Source: JAWSVE01 sp033852115 (GTDB taxonomy: Bacteria; Pseudomonadota; Gammaproteobacteria; Pseudomonadales; Cellvibrionaceae). Taken from it: a stretch of 64,000 bases of DNA. A program made the position numbers and the translations under genes. The stretch is taken from assembly GCA_033852115.1 (NCBI GenBank), contig JAWSVE010000003.1, positions 434,001 to 498,000 of the forward strand. Reading direction: 5' to 3'. A model generated the notes under the pieces. It saw nothing but the letters and a program-made list of their open reading frames with translations, had not been told where the DNA came from and ran no database searches. Positions 9,632 through 16,766 of this stretch are shown piece after piece. Within the stretch, counting starts at the first letter, position 1; every line of letters begins with the position of its first letter.

Positions 9632-9674
9632 AATGCTTTCCAAACCTACTCGAAATAAATAATCATGATCTTTA

Positions 9675-9692
9675 TAGCAATGGCTATGCCAA
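9675..9692 (-). promoter_or_regulatory. Sigma-54 type promoter of the flgBCDE operon
   Basis: On the minus strand the sequence reads TTGGCATAGCCATTGCTA, with GG and GC ten bases apart and TTGC at -12. It ends 44 bases before the flgB ATG at 9631, which leaves a short leader and supports that start. Assignment rests on motif, spacing and the known RpoN dependence of middle flagellar genes. Confidence 0.75.
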
Positions 9693-9761
9693 AGGCCGGA
9701 AAACCCCAAAACAAGCGCGATTCAGGTCATTATCAGATGAAATGAATGAGAGTGTGGCAAG

Positions 9762-9793
9762 GCTTTGCCGCTTACTGTATTGAGCTTTGCCGC
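9762..9793 (-). repeat. Two direct copies of GCGGCAAAGC, candidate enhancer for flgB
   Basis: The ten-base word GCGGCAAAGC (minus strand) occurs at 9762-9771 and 9784-9793. The copies are 22 bases apart start to start, about two helical turns. They lie roughly 70-100 bases upstream of the flgB sigma-54 element, the usual place for a bacterial enhancer-binding protein such as FleQ or FleR/FlrC. As I recall, CGGCAA-type cores have been described for FlrC of Vibrio; binding here is inference. Confidence 0.45.
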
Positions 9794-9890
9794 ATGCGGT
9801 AACAGCTGTTTTGATTAGCCGATGACACGTGTCGATAAAATGACGGGAGAATCAAAAGATAGTGCGGTTTAGCCGAGGGAGGCAATGACA

Positions 9891-10742
9891 CTATTTAGCG
9901 CGATACATGATTCCTGGTTTGCACTGAATCATTTCGAAGAGGTTTGCCACTCCAGAAAGCCCTTCAGAGGAACCTAGACACAATATGCCGTTGGGCTTTA
10001 AAGCGCCGTGCATTTTAGTAATAATTTCGCGCTTTAATTCGTTTGTAAAGTAAATCAGAACATTGCGACAGAATATAACGTCAAACTTACCCAGGTAAGA
10101 ATAGCTTTCGAGTAAATTAAGTGACTTAAATTCAACCCTTGAGCGGATATTCGCCTTAAGCCGCCAATTGTTTTCATCCATCACTTCGAAGAATCGCTCG
10201 GTACGCGCATTAGTCATACCTCGCGCCATTGATAACCGATCGTAAGTCCCTGAACGTGCGTAATTAAGCATGCCGCTAGACACATCCGTTGCCAATATCC
10301 TGACTTGCCGCTTAGCCAACCCGGGGTTTCGATGTTTAAATTCTTCGACCTCCATACTCAGGGAGTACGGCTCCTGACCAGATGAACAGGCGGCACTCCA
10401 TAACTTTATGTCACCGCCAGGTTGCGACATTAATTCTGGCAGGATGGAGTCTTTTAGGTATTCAAAAGGATAAGCATCTCTAAACCAATAGGTTTCGTTT
10501 GTTGTCATCGCGTCGATGACATCTTGCTTCAGGGAAGATTGCCTAGTTTCGGTAAGCTTTCGAACGAGAGCCCCTATGGAATCGATATGGTGGTCAGATA
10601 ATATTTTACGGACCCGCGTGGAGACGAGGTACTGCTTGTTAGGGGCCAAGGCTATCCCGCAAGCCTCTTCTAAGTAATGAGCAAATGTCTCAAAGTCCTC
10701 GGGCGCGATTGAGTCCGCGCCGCTGCTTCTATTAGCACTCAT
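9891..10742 (-). CDS. cheR: Chemotaxis protein methyltransferase CheR
   Basis: CheR methylates glutamates of chemoreceptors with S-adenosylmethionine, setting adaptation. The 283-residue protein has the N-terminal all-helical CheR domain (about residues 15-75) and the Rossmann methyltransferase domain with KLWSAACSSGQEPYSLSM, the RILATDVSSGMLNYARSG segment and FCRNVLIYF. TNETYWFRD is also typical. It follows cheV by 37 bases, so the two probably form an operon. The cheV-cheR pair beside flg genes matches Pseudomonas order. Confidence 0.96.
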   Translation of the reverse strand: MSANRSSGADSIAPEDFETFAHYLEEACGIALAPNKQYLVSTRVRKILSDHHIDSIGALVRKLTETRQSSLKQDVIDAMTTNETYWFRDAYPFEYLKDSILPELMSQPGGDIKLWSAACSSGQEPYSLSMEVEEFKHRNPGLAKRQVRILATDVSSGMLNYARSGTYDRLSMARGMTNARTERFFEVMDENNWRLKANIRSRVEFKSLNLLESYSYLGKFDVIFCRNVLIYFTNELKREIITKMHGALKPNGILCLGSSEGLSGVANLFEMIQCKPGIMYRAK

Positions 10743-10779
10743 GCAGCTGTCCTAAAAACTCTGCCCAATTAGGCAAAGA

Positions 10780-11739
10780 TTACTCACCATCACTTTCCAA
10801 AAGCCCCTGCGAGACTAAATATTGAATTCGCTGGTTGACACGAGACGCAATGTCATCAGGATAAAATTTAGCGATAAAATCATCCGCTCCGACCTTCGAC
10901 ACCATAGCCTCGTTAAAGACGCCACTGAGTGAAGTATGCAAGATAATATGCAAATCTTTCAGTTCTGGGGTATTCCGAACAGCCGCCGTAAAGGTATAGC
11001 CATCCATCTCCGGCATTTCGATATCGGAAATGATGAGTATTAACTCCTTGTTAGGGTCTTTACCATCCTCAATCATTTGCTTGAGGTAATTGAAGGCTTC
11101 TCGGCCGTCTTTTAACGTGGTGGTCGTCACACCAAGAGACTCGACAACCCGTTGGACTTGCTTCCGAGCAATGGTTGAATCATCCACAATCAAGATATGC
11201 CGATTCATACATTGCGATGCAAGATCATCATCAACCATGAAATCTTCGCTGACGTCTTCGGGCAACGGAGAGATTTCAGCCAGAATTTTTTCTACATCAA
11301 TGATCTCAACTAATTTACCTTCTACTTCCGTAACTGCGGTCAGATAATTTGCATTACCCGCACCCTTGGGTGGTGGATGCACATCTTCCCAATTGAGATT
11401 GACGATACGTTCGACCGAGCGTACTAAAAAGCCTTGAATGGTGCGGTTATATTCCGCAATGATGACGAAGCTATTGTCAATGTCGTCAAGTGGCGCGTGC
11501 CCAGTCGCGTGGTTCATATCCAAAATAGAGACCGTGCCGCCCCGAATATGCGCGACGCCACGAACCACTGGATTACGTTTAGGTAATTCGTATAGGTGGG
11601 GGCATTGCAGTACCTCTTTTACCTTAAATACGTTGATGCCGTAAATCTGGTCTGTTGCTAACCGAAACAACAATAGCTCTAACCGGTTTTCACCAACCAG
11701 CTGGGTACGAGAATTAACGCTCTCTAAAACCCCTGCCAT
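10780..11739 (-). CDS. cheV: Chemotaxis coupling protein CheV (CheW-receiver fusion)
   Basis: CheV couples receptors to CheA and acts as a phosphate-accepting adaptor. The first 160 residues form a CheW-like domain (IYGINVFKVKEVLQ, VVRGVAHIRGGTVSILDM). Residues about 181-305 form a response-regulator receiver with the acidic pocket in HILIVDDST and the phosphoacceptor Asp239 in ISDIEMPEMDG. It is divergent from flgA, with a 200-base intergenic region between them, and is followed by cheR. Confidence 0.96.
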   Translation of the reverse strand: MAGVLESVNSRTQLVGENRLELLLFRLATDQIYGINVFKVKEVLQCPHLYELPKRNPVVRGVAHIRGGTVSILDMNHATGHAPLDDIDNSFVIIAEYNRTIQGFLVRSVERIVNLNWEDVHPPPKGAGNANYLTAVTEVEGKLVEIIDVEKILAEISPLPEDVSEDFMVDDDLASQCMNRHILIVDDSTIARKQVQRVVESLGVTTTTLKDGREAFNYLKQMIEDGKDPNKELILIISDIEMPEMDGYTFTAAVRNTPELKDLHIILHTSLSGVFNEAMVSKVGADDFIAKFYPDDIASRVNQRIQYLVSQGLLESDGE

Positions 11740-11803
11740 CGATAACCCCTTACATTAACCTGAATTCAAACGCACTGTAGCGGACTTTGGTGGCCACGCT
11801 ATT

Positions 11804-11820
11804 CGGCACAGTGTTTGCAG
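11804..11820 (+). promoter_or_regulatory. Sigma-54 type promoter of flgA
   Basis: The sequence CGGCACAGTGTTTGCA keeps GG and GC exactly ten bases apart, with GGCAC at -24 and TTTGC at -12. It lies about 120 bases upstream of the flgA ATG in the cheV-flgA divergent region, giving a leader of roughly 110 bases. The assignment is from motif and position. Confidence 0.7.
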
Positions 11821-11939
11821 AACCCTGTCATAGTACTAAGTAGCTTCAAATTCCAACGAATTTTTGACGCTAGCAACAACACTACAGACCCGACTCTAAC
11901 AAGATTGTGGTGCCACTATTACTGAGCATAGGCTAGAAA

Positions 11940-12722
11940 ATGAGACTGCGAAATGTTTATCACCTATTAACCTTGATGTTAGCTCATGCGAGTGCCAACG
12001 GGGGTAATTTCGAGAACTTAGAGGGAATTAATAGCCAGGCGCTAAGCTTTTTGAACGCCGAATATAGTATTGCGCTAGATGAACCAGAACAGAGTAGTCG
12101 CGAGATCAATATTGACGTCAAACCTTTGGATAACCGCCTAAAACTATTGCAATGTGACAGACCGTTGACGTTCGAGTTAAGGGATTCGGGCCAACGAGGA
12201 GGACGGGTATCGGTCAAAGCTCGCTGCCAAGGTAGCGTTTCATGGACTATCTATGTGCAAGCAACAGTCGCTATTGAAGAGTTCATTATGGTGGCTGCCG
12301 AGAACCTAGTACGCGGAACGATTATCGAGCCTAGGCATTTAACTAAAGTCTCTGTGGATACAAGCCGCCTTACACCAGGCTTCGCAATCGATAGTGACAG
12401 TCTCGTCGGGAAAGAAGCCAGCCGCAATATCCAACGGGGCAAACCCATTCGATACAGTTACATTGAGGAACCAATAGCCATCAAACGCGGAGATCTGATT
12501 ATTCTCGAAGCGGCTGGATCCGGTATTTCAGTTGCGACGGAGGCTATAGCCATGCAGTCCGGCAGCATGGGAGACCGTATTCAGGTAAAGAATCAATCCT
12601 CTAAGCAAATTGTTAGCGGTCAAATAGTCGGAACGGGCCGCGTACGAGCTGGCCGAACTAGGGCATCACGGTTTGGTAACTCTTCTCAAGGTAATGACTC
12701 GCTTGCGGGAGTTGGTCATTAA
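11940..12722 (+). CDS. flgA: Flagellar P-ring assembly chaperone FlgA
   Basis: FlgA is the periplasmic chaperone that helps FlgI form the P-ring. A short signal peptide (about residues 1-19, LLTLMLAHASA) precedes an N-terminal domain and a C-terminal SAF domain (about 120-245) with VAAENLVRGTIIEPRHLTKV and EASRNIQRGKPIRYSYIEEP. The 260-residue length is ordinary. It is divergent from cheV and is followed 145 bases later by flgM, which has its own promoter. Confidence 0.93.
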   Translation: MRLRNVYHLLTLMLAHASANGGNFENLEGINSQALSFLNAEYSIALDEPEQSSREINIDVKPLDNRLKLLQCDRPLTFELRDSGQRGGRVSVKARCQGSVSWTIYVQATVAIEEFIMVAAENLVRGTIIEPRHLTKVSVDTSRLTPGFAIDSDSLVGKEASRNIQRGKPIRYSYIEEPIAIKRGDLIILEAAGSGISVATEAIAMQSGSMGDRIQVKNQSSKQIVSGQIVGTGRVRAGRTRASRFGNSSQGNDSLAGVGH

Positions 12723-12761
12723 TGAATAACCATCGCTTTGAAAAAAAATTGTATTTTTTTC

Positions 12762-12788
12762 TAAAGCTTTGTTTTACTCGGTCGATAA
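12762..12788 (+). promoter_or_regulatory. FliA (sigma-28) type promoter of flgMN
   Basis: The sequence TAAAGCTT-N11-GTCGATAA matches the flagellar sigma-28 consensus TAAAGTTT-N11-GCCGATAA at 14 of 16 positions with exact spacing. It lies about 80 bases before the flgM ATG. It would let FliA drive synthesis of its own anti-sigma factor and of FlgN, as in enteric bacteria. Confidence 0.8.
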
Positions 12789-12867
12789 CCCAGTTGAGGG
12801 CCAATGTTTTTGGCTGTTTCGCCTCCCGACCGAGGCATTATTGTTCTCATTAAACAGGTAACAAACC

Positions 12868-13182
12868 ATGGTAATTGATCCTAACAACCGGCTTAACGCA
12901 GGTGGCTCACAGAGCGCTCGCAATAAGGCTGCGACTGGCGTCAATCCATCGGCGAACAGTAAAGCCTCGTCAGAGAAAAGCGTCTCGCCAGAAACTGATA
13001 GTGTGCAGCTAAGCCCTGAAGCAATGGCATTAAAACGCCTCGAAGCGCAAATTAACGCTTCCCCCGATATCGATACCGCCCGAGTAGCCGCGATCAAACG
13101 TGCAATTGCTGAAGGTAGTTTCGAGATCAATGTTGAACGCATTGCAGAAAAAATGCTGCAAAACGACAACTTCCTCGGTTAG
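12868..13182 (+). CDS. flgM: Anti-sigma-28 factor FlgM
   Basis: FlgM binds FliA in the cytoplasm and is exported through the finished hook, releasing late flagellar transcription. The 104-residue protein has a disordered Ser/Asn/Ala-rich N-terminal half, then the conserved sigma-binding C-terminus with DSVQLSPEAMALKRLEAQI, DIDTARVAAIKRAIAEGSF and INVERIAEKML. A FliA-type promoter lies directly upstream and flgN follows. FlgM is also a partner of HsbA in Pseudomonas, and an HsbA homologue is encoded at 26.4 kb. Confidence 0.94.
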   Translation: MVIDPNNRLNAGGSQSARNKAATGVNPSANSKASSEKSVSPETDSVQLSPEAMALKRLEAQINASPDIDTARVAAIKRAIAEGSFEINVERIAEKMLQNDNFLG

Positions 13183-13302
13183 TTTATTCCACCCGACTAG
13201 TCAGCCCTGCTTGGCTGCCTAACGTCCTCGGTGTACCTCACATTGCATTTAGAACATGTCAGCTCTTAGCTTTCCTAGCTTTGTGGCATACGGAGGATGA
13301 TT

Positions 13303-13791
13303 ATGCAAATTCAAACAGATATGGCACATTTGAAAAAAATATCCGCACTTATTGAGCGCGACCTGAAGTCTAGTACGGCACTGATATCCCTACTTCAGCA
13401 AGAGCGAGAATTAATGATTACGCGACAGCGAAGTGCATTGCTGGACGTTGTCGAGCAAAAAAATCAGTGCCTTAGCCAGTTAGATCAAACTCGCATGGAA
13501 CGTCATGTTTTATTGACGGAAATGGGACTCGACGCATCCGAAGCAGCTTGGAAAAACCTGGTTGAAAGTTTAACTGCGGATAACATAGCCGATGCTTGGG
13601 AAAAGCTAAAAACCACCCTGGCTGACTGTCAGCATGCGAATGCAGTCAACGGAAAAATGCTAGCTCGCAGCCGCGCAAGCATGGGACGGTTACTCAACCT
13701 ATTGCGTGGTCAGGTGGAAGCGCCAGAGCTATACACCGCGAAAGGCGACACTCGAGGACAATGCGACTCTAGCACGTCTATTCAAGCGTAA
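13303..13791 (+). CDS. flgN: Flagellar export chaperone FlgN
   Basis: FlgN is the cytoplasmic export chaperone for FlgK and FlgL. The protein is a mostly helical 162-residue chain with the family pattern of LIERDLKSSTALISLLQQER followed by a long second helix. An ATG at 13297 is fused to the GGAGG Shine-Dalgarno sequence, so the ATG at 13303, six bases after GGAGG, is the better start. It ends the flgA-flgM-flgN cluster and converges with the next gene. Confidence 0.88.
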   Translation: MQIQTDMAHLKKISALIERDLKSSTALISLLQQERELMITRQRSALLDVVEQKNQCLSQLDQTRMERHVLLTEMGLDASEAAWKNLVESLTADNIADAWEKLKTTLADCQHANAVNGKMLARSRASMGRLLNLLRGQVEAPELYTAKGDTRGQCDSSTSIQA

Positions 13792-13818
13792 GTATTTATA
13801 CAGGGCGCAAGACAAGTC

Positions 13819-13883
13819 GCCTGTCGGCACCTAGCATGTGGAGTCGCTCTCCATCGCAACCAGGTTGCCTTATCGCGACAGGC
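13819..13883. repeat. Nested inverted repeats between convergent flgN and the glycosyltransferase gene
   Basis: GCCTGTCG (13819-13826) is the inverse complement of CGACAGGC (13876-13883). Inside it lies a second hairpin TGGAG/CTCCA (13839-13853). There is no T-run, so a canonical rho-independent terminator is not shown. The transcript could fold in either direction and may separate the convergent operons. Confidence 0.4.
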
Positions 13884-14551
13884 TAGATGTAATCTTCCCA
13901 CTGATGAAAACAAGCAGGTAATTTTTCACTACTGAGACGCCTAAGATCATCTGGCCGATCAATGTCATCTAAGTCAGCTAATAACGTATGGCTAATGTCT
14001 TTCTGTTGAAGACGTTCAAGGGTTTGCGCCAGAACGTTGTCGGTGCCCCACGCAATGTCTGAAAATATTGGGGCATATTGACTCACGCCTAACAAAACAT
14101 AACCACCATCAGTCGCAGGCCCCAAAACGACGTCGTGACTCGACAGCGCATCCGTTGCGGCATGTAAATAATCAAGATTAATAAACGGGCAATCACTACC
14201 GACAACAATAGCCAAGTCAGACTGTGTTAAACCCAGATTCAACGCATTCCACATGCGTTGACCCAAATCCTCACCCTGCTGAGGAATTAGAGGTAAAGAC
14301 AACCTATCTGACAACTGTACCAAGCGATGATCTTCTATGTCCCCCGCTACAGCGAGTAAACCCGTATGTTTGCGACGATCATGGCTACTAAGCTGGCAGA
14401 ACTCATGTATCGTCATCGCCATAGATTCAACCATTTGCCAATGTAACCGCTGCCGGTCACCGAGTGATAACACTGATGACAAACGCGTTTTTACATTAGT
14501 AGATGCTGGTGATTTCAGCATTTGAACAACGGTTACTGACGGTGAGTACAT
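13883..14551 (-). CDS. DUF2064 / TIGR04282-type glycosyltransferase, arsenosugar-associated
   Basis: This 222-residue protein resembles the DUF2064 nucleotidyl/glycosyl-transferase-like family, which co-occurs with ArsS and is annotated as an arsenosugar-biosynthesis glycosyltransferase. Visible marks are the N-terminal KSPASTNVKTRLSSVLSLG, the QGEDLGQRMWNAL segment, IVVGSDCPFINLDYLHAA and VVLGPATDGGYVLLG (GT-A-like fold). Its ATG follows directly on the TAA of the upstream glycosyltransferase, so translation is coupled. The biochemical acceptor is not known to me; the arsenosugar role is inferred from the neighbouring arsS. Confidence 0.85.
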   Translation of the reverse strand: MYSPSVTVVQMLKSPASTNVKTRLSSVLSLGDRQRLHWQMVESMAMTIHEFCQLSSHDRRKHTGLLAVAGDIEDHRLVQLSDRLSLPLIPQQGEDLGQRMWNALNLGLTQSDLAIVVGSDCPFINLDYLHAATDALSSHDVVLGPATDGGYVLLGVSQYAPIFSDIAWGTDNVLAQTLERLQQKDISHTLLADLDDIDRPDDLRRLSSEKLPACFHQWEDYI

Positions 14552-15244
14552 TTACTTAGAGTCTAATTTAACATTGGGATAATAGGCTTTAGCGAGTTCT
14601 ACCGGTTCGGCTCCGCAATAAAAACGAAAGCGCAACCACCACATAAGAAGAATGGTTTTCAAGATACCTCTGTCTTCCCAACGCCTACTCGAGGTAGTGA
14701 CACGCGTTTTCATTACGTGAGGTGCCGAATGATTTTTTAGTATGCTCGAAAAGGCTACATCTTCCATTAATGGAAGATCTGGAAATCCGCCAAGCTCATA
14801 AAACAAGCGTGACTGAACGAAAATAACTTGATCACCCGTTGCAATTTGACTGAGGCGTGATCGCCAATTCATGAATGTTTCAACGACGCGCAGTAGTCGG
14901 TGTGAGCCGCTCAATCGCACGCGGAAAAATCCCCAGCCAACATGCTCATTGAGGGTCGCCAAAGAACCAGCCATAAAAGTGTCAGGTAGGTATGTATCGG
15001 CATGCAAGAATACCAACCAATCGCCTTGGGCATTCTCTGCACCAAGGTTCATCTGCGTTGAGCGCCCTCTTCTACTCGTTATTACTTTATCTGCATAAGG
15101 TCGTGCAAGCATCGGAGTATCATCCAAACTACCGCCATCAACAACAATAACCTCGCTGAATTCTCTGAGGGGCTGGAGACGCTGGAGAAACCCCTCGATA
15201 GCTGGTGCTTCGTTAAGAACCGGTATAATTATGGAAGCAAGCAT
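14552..15244 (-). CDS. Family 2 glycosyltransferase (TIGR04283 type), arsenosugar-associated
   Basis: This is a GT2-fold glycosyltransferase of about 230 residues. The N-terminus ASIIIPVLNEAPAIEGFLQR is the standard GT2 opening, EVIVVDGGSLDDT is the nucleotide-binding segment, and FLHADTYLP supplies the metal-binding DxD-like motif. A GTG at 15256 is an alternative start, but the ATG at 15244 begins right at the conserved strand. It sits between arsS and the DUF2064 gene, the combination typical of arsenosugar clusters. There is no membrane segment at the N-terminus. Confidence 0.88.
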   Translation of the reverse strand: MLASIIIPVLNEAPAIEGFLQRLQPLREFSEVIVVDGGSLDDTPMLARPYADKVITSRRGRSTQMNLGAENAQGDWLVFLHADTYLPDTFMAGSLATLNEHVGWGFFRVRLSGSHRLLRVVETFMNWRSRLSQIATGDQVIFVQSRLFYELGGFPDLPLMEDVAFSSILKNHSAPHVMKTRVTTSSRRWEDRGILKTILLMWWLRFRFYCGAEPVELAKAYYPNVKLDSK

Positions 15245-15306
15245 TAATTTGGCCACTTACTTAAGCTACAAGAATGCAAGGTGCATTCAACGCAATTGAA
15301 TATAAT

Positions 15307-16320
15307 TTAACTTAACGCACCACTGCAGCTGCTACCCTGCCCCGCAGTACAACCGTAGCAATGCTCACCAATAATTATCTCATTAGGCATTTTCCCATCA
15401 GTGAGCAGATCTTCAATATGTAAACGAGAACGGTCGGAACCAATCACTTCAACGGATGTACTTGTATTTTTTGAGGAGCATTGTTGTTTAAATGGCATGA
15501 TCGGCCAGTCGAGCATTTGATTAAAGTCGCAATCGTATACATAGCCCTGCCAATCAATACTCAACAAACTTTTGCACATGACATTATTTAGGTTTTCGTC
15601 ACTGTAACTACTCTTAAGTAGTTGCATATACTCTTCGTACAGACCTTTGGCGAGCAACATGCCTCCAAATCGACTAATAGGCATATTGGTTATCGTCAGC
15701 AACGAATGGAAGTGAATGCCGTAATTGTCAAACAATTCACGCTTGTAATCGGCCTCTAGGCTTTCCTGTGGCGGTGGTAAAAAGGTACCGTTAGGATTGT
15801 ATACAAGATGTAACTGCAGCTCTGAATCACGCCCGTAACCTAACGCATTAAGTTTTTGTAGCGCTTCAATTGACTGTTCAAATACGCCTTTACCACGTTG
15901 TTCAGCGACATTTTGTTCGGAATAACAAGGGAGGGAAGCCGTGACAATGACTTTTTCTTTCGCCAAAAACTCAGCAAGATCTTCATAACCAGGTTCGCAC
16001 AGAATCGTTAGGTTGCATCGGTCAATGACATCAAGCCCTCGTTCACGAGCAGCCGACACCAAATAGCGGAAATGAGGATTCATTTCCGGTGCACCACCCG
16101 TGACATCAAGTGTTTTGACATTTAGTCGGTCAACCAGCTGTAACAGCTGATCAATAACATCTTGAGTCATCAGCTCGGTTCGCTTGGGACCGGCATTAAC
16201 ATGGCAATGCGTACAGCTTAAATTGCACAAGTAGCCGAGATTAACTTGCAGGGTATCGACTGTATGACGTTGGATGGTGGGAAAATCTGTTTGTTTGAGT
16301 AGTGGTTCGGTATCTAGCAT
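15307..16320 (-). CDS. arsS: Arsenosugar biosynthesis radical SAM protein ArsS
   Basis: ArsS is a radical SAM enzyme that joins the 5'-deoxyadenosyl group of SAM to methylated arsenic, giving the precursor of arsenosugars. The 337-residue chain has the cluster motif C32-x3-C36-x2-C39 in LCNLSCTHCHVNAGP. The C-terminal cysteine set (Cys321, Cys324, Cys332, in HCYGCTAGQGSSC) marks the ArsS group. It leads the three-gene run with the two glycosyltransferases. No methyltransferase ArsM, arsenic regulator or efflux pump is seen beside it. The family call is solid; the substrate is inferred from the family. Confidence 0.9.
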   Translation of the reverse strand: MLDTEPLLKQTDFPTIQRHTVDTLQVNLGYLCNLSCTHCHVNAGPKRTELMTQDVIDQLLQLVDRLNVKTLDVTGGAPEMNPHFRYLVSAARERGLDVIDRCNLTILCEPGYEDLAEFLAKEKVIVTASLPCYSEQNVAEQRGKGVFEQSIEALQKLNALGYGRDSELQLHLVYNPNGTFLPPPQESLEADYKRELFDNYGIHFHSLLTITNMPISRFGGMLLAKGLYEEYMQLLKSSYSDENLNNVMCKSLLSIDWQGYVYDCDFNQMLDWPIMPFKQQCSSKNTSTSVEVIGSDRSRLHIEDLLTDGKMPNEIIIGEHCYGCTAGQGSSCSGALS

Positions 16321-16536
16321 GGGTATTGGCCAACAGCCCGTATGATGATCTCAGTAGCCTGCATCGAGATATAATATATGGCTCATATCGCGCAGGCTAT
16401 CAGGGTTCGATTAAGTTCATATAGACAGCAGAGTGGTTACTATTTATCCACCGGGGATTGCCATCGATTTCTGCTACATCTAAACGACGAGGACTGCAGG
16501 ATAGTTACAGATTTCCATCTGGATGTGAAGGCTTGC

Positions 16537-16542
16537 TATAAT
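16537..16542 (+). promoter_or_regulatory. -10 element of the tRNA-Arg promoter
   Basis: A perfect TATAAT lies 11 bases before the tRNA 5' end and is followed by a GC-rich discriminator (TTGTCCCCC). That discriminator is usual for stable-RNA promoters under stringent control. The -35 region is weak (a TTCCAT-like hexamer 18 bases upstream). Confidence 0.6.
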
Positions 16543-16552
16543 TGTCCCCCAC

Positions 16553-16629
16553 GTCCCCGTGGCACAACTGGATAGCGCAGCCCCCTCCTAAGGGGCAGGT
16601 TGCAGGTTCGATTCCTGCCGGGGACGCCA
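16553..16629 (+). tRNA. tRNA-Arg (anticodon CCU)
   Basis: The 77-base gene folds as a cloverleaf. The acceptor stem GTCCCCG/CGGGGAC has seven pairs, the anticodon stem is GCCCC/GGGGC with loop CTCCTAA (anticodon CCT in DNA), and the T-arm is TGCAGGTTCGATTCCTGC. CCA is encoded at 16627-16629. The D-stem is less perfect, as in other Arg-CCU tRNAs. It decodes AGG. No second copy of its 3' end, which would mark an integrated island, was noticed in the window. Confidence 0.95.
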
Positions 16630-16766
16630 TAACCCTATGATGGCCCTCACCTATCGCATGTTACCTTCCCCAAAACGCCCCCTAGCACCCTTAGATTTAT
16701 AGCGCCTACTGCAACAGAAAAAGTGTTATTGCAGGCTTGTAATGCAATAGTCAACGCTTTGGTATT

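Noticed and set aside
9817..9840. GTCGATAA resembling a sigma-28 -10 element near the cheR-flgB spacer
   Set aside because: No TAAA-type -35 eleven bases upstream, and no gene starts downstream on that strand.
16378..16575. 65-residue ORF ahead of and into tRNA-Arg
   Set aside because: It runs into the tRNA gene, crosses its promoter and has no ribosome site.
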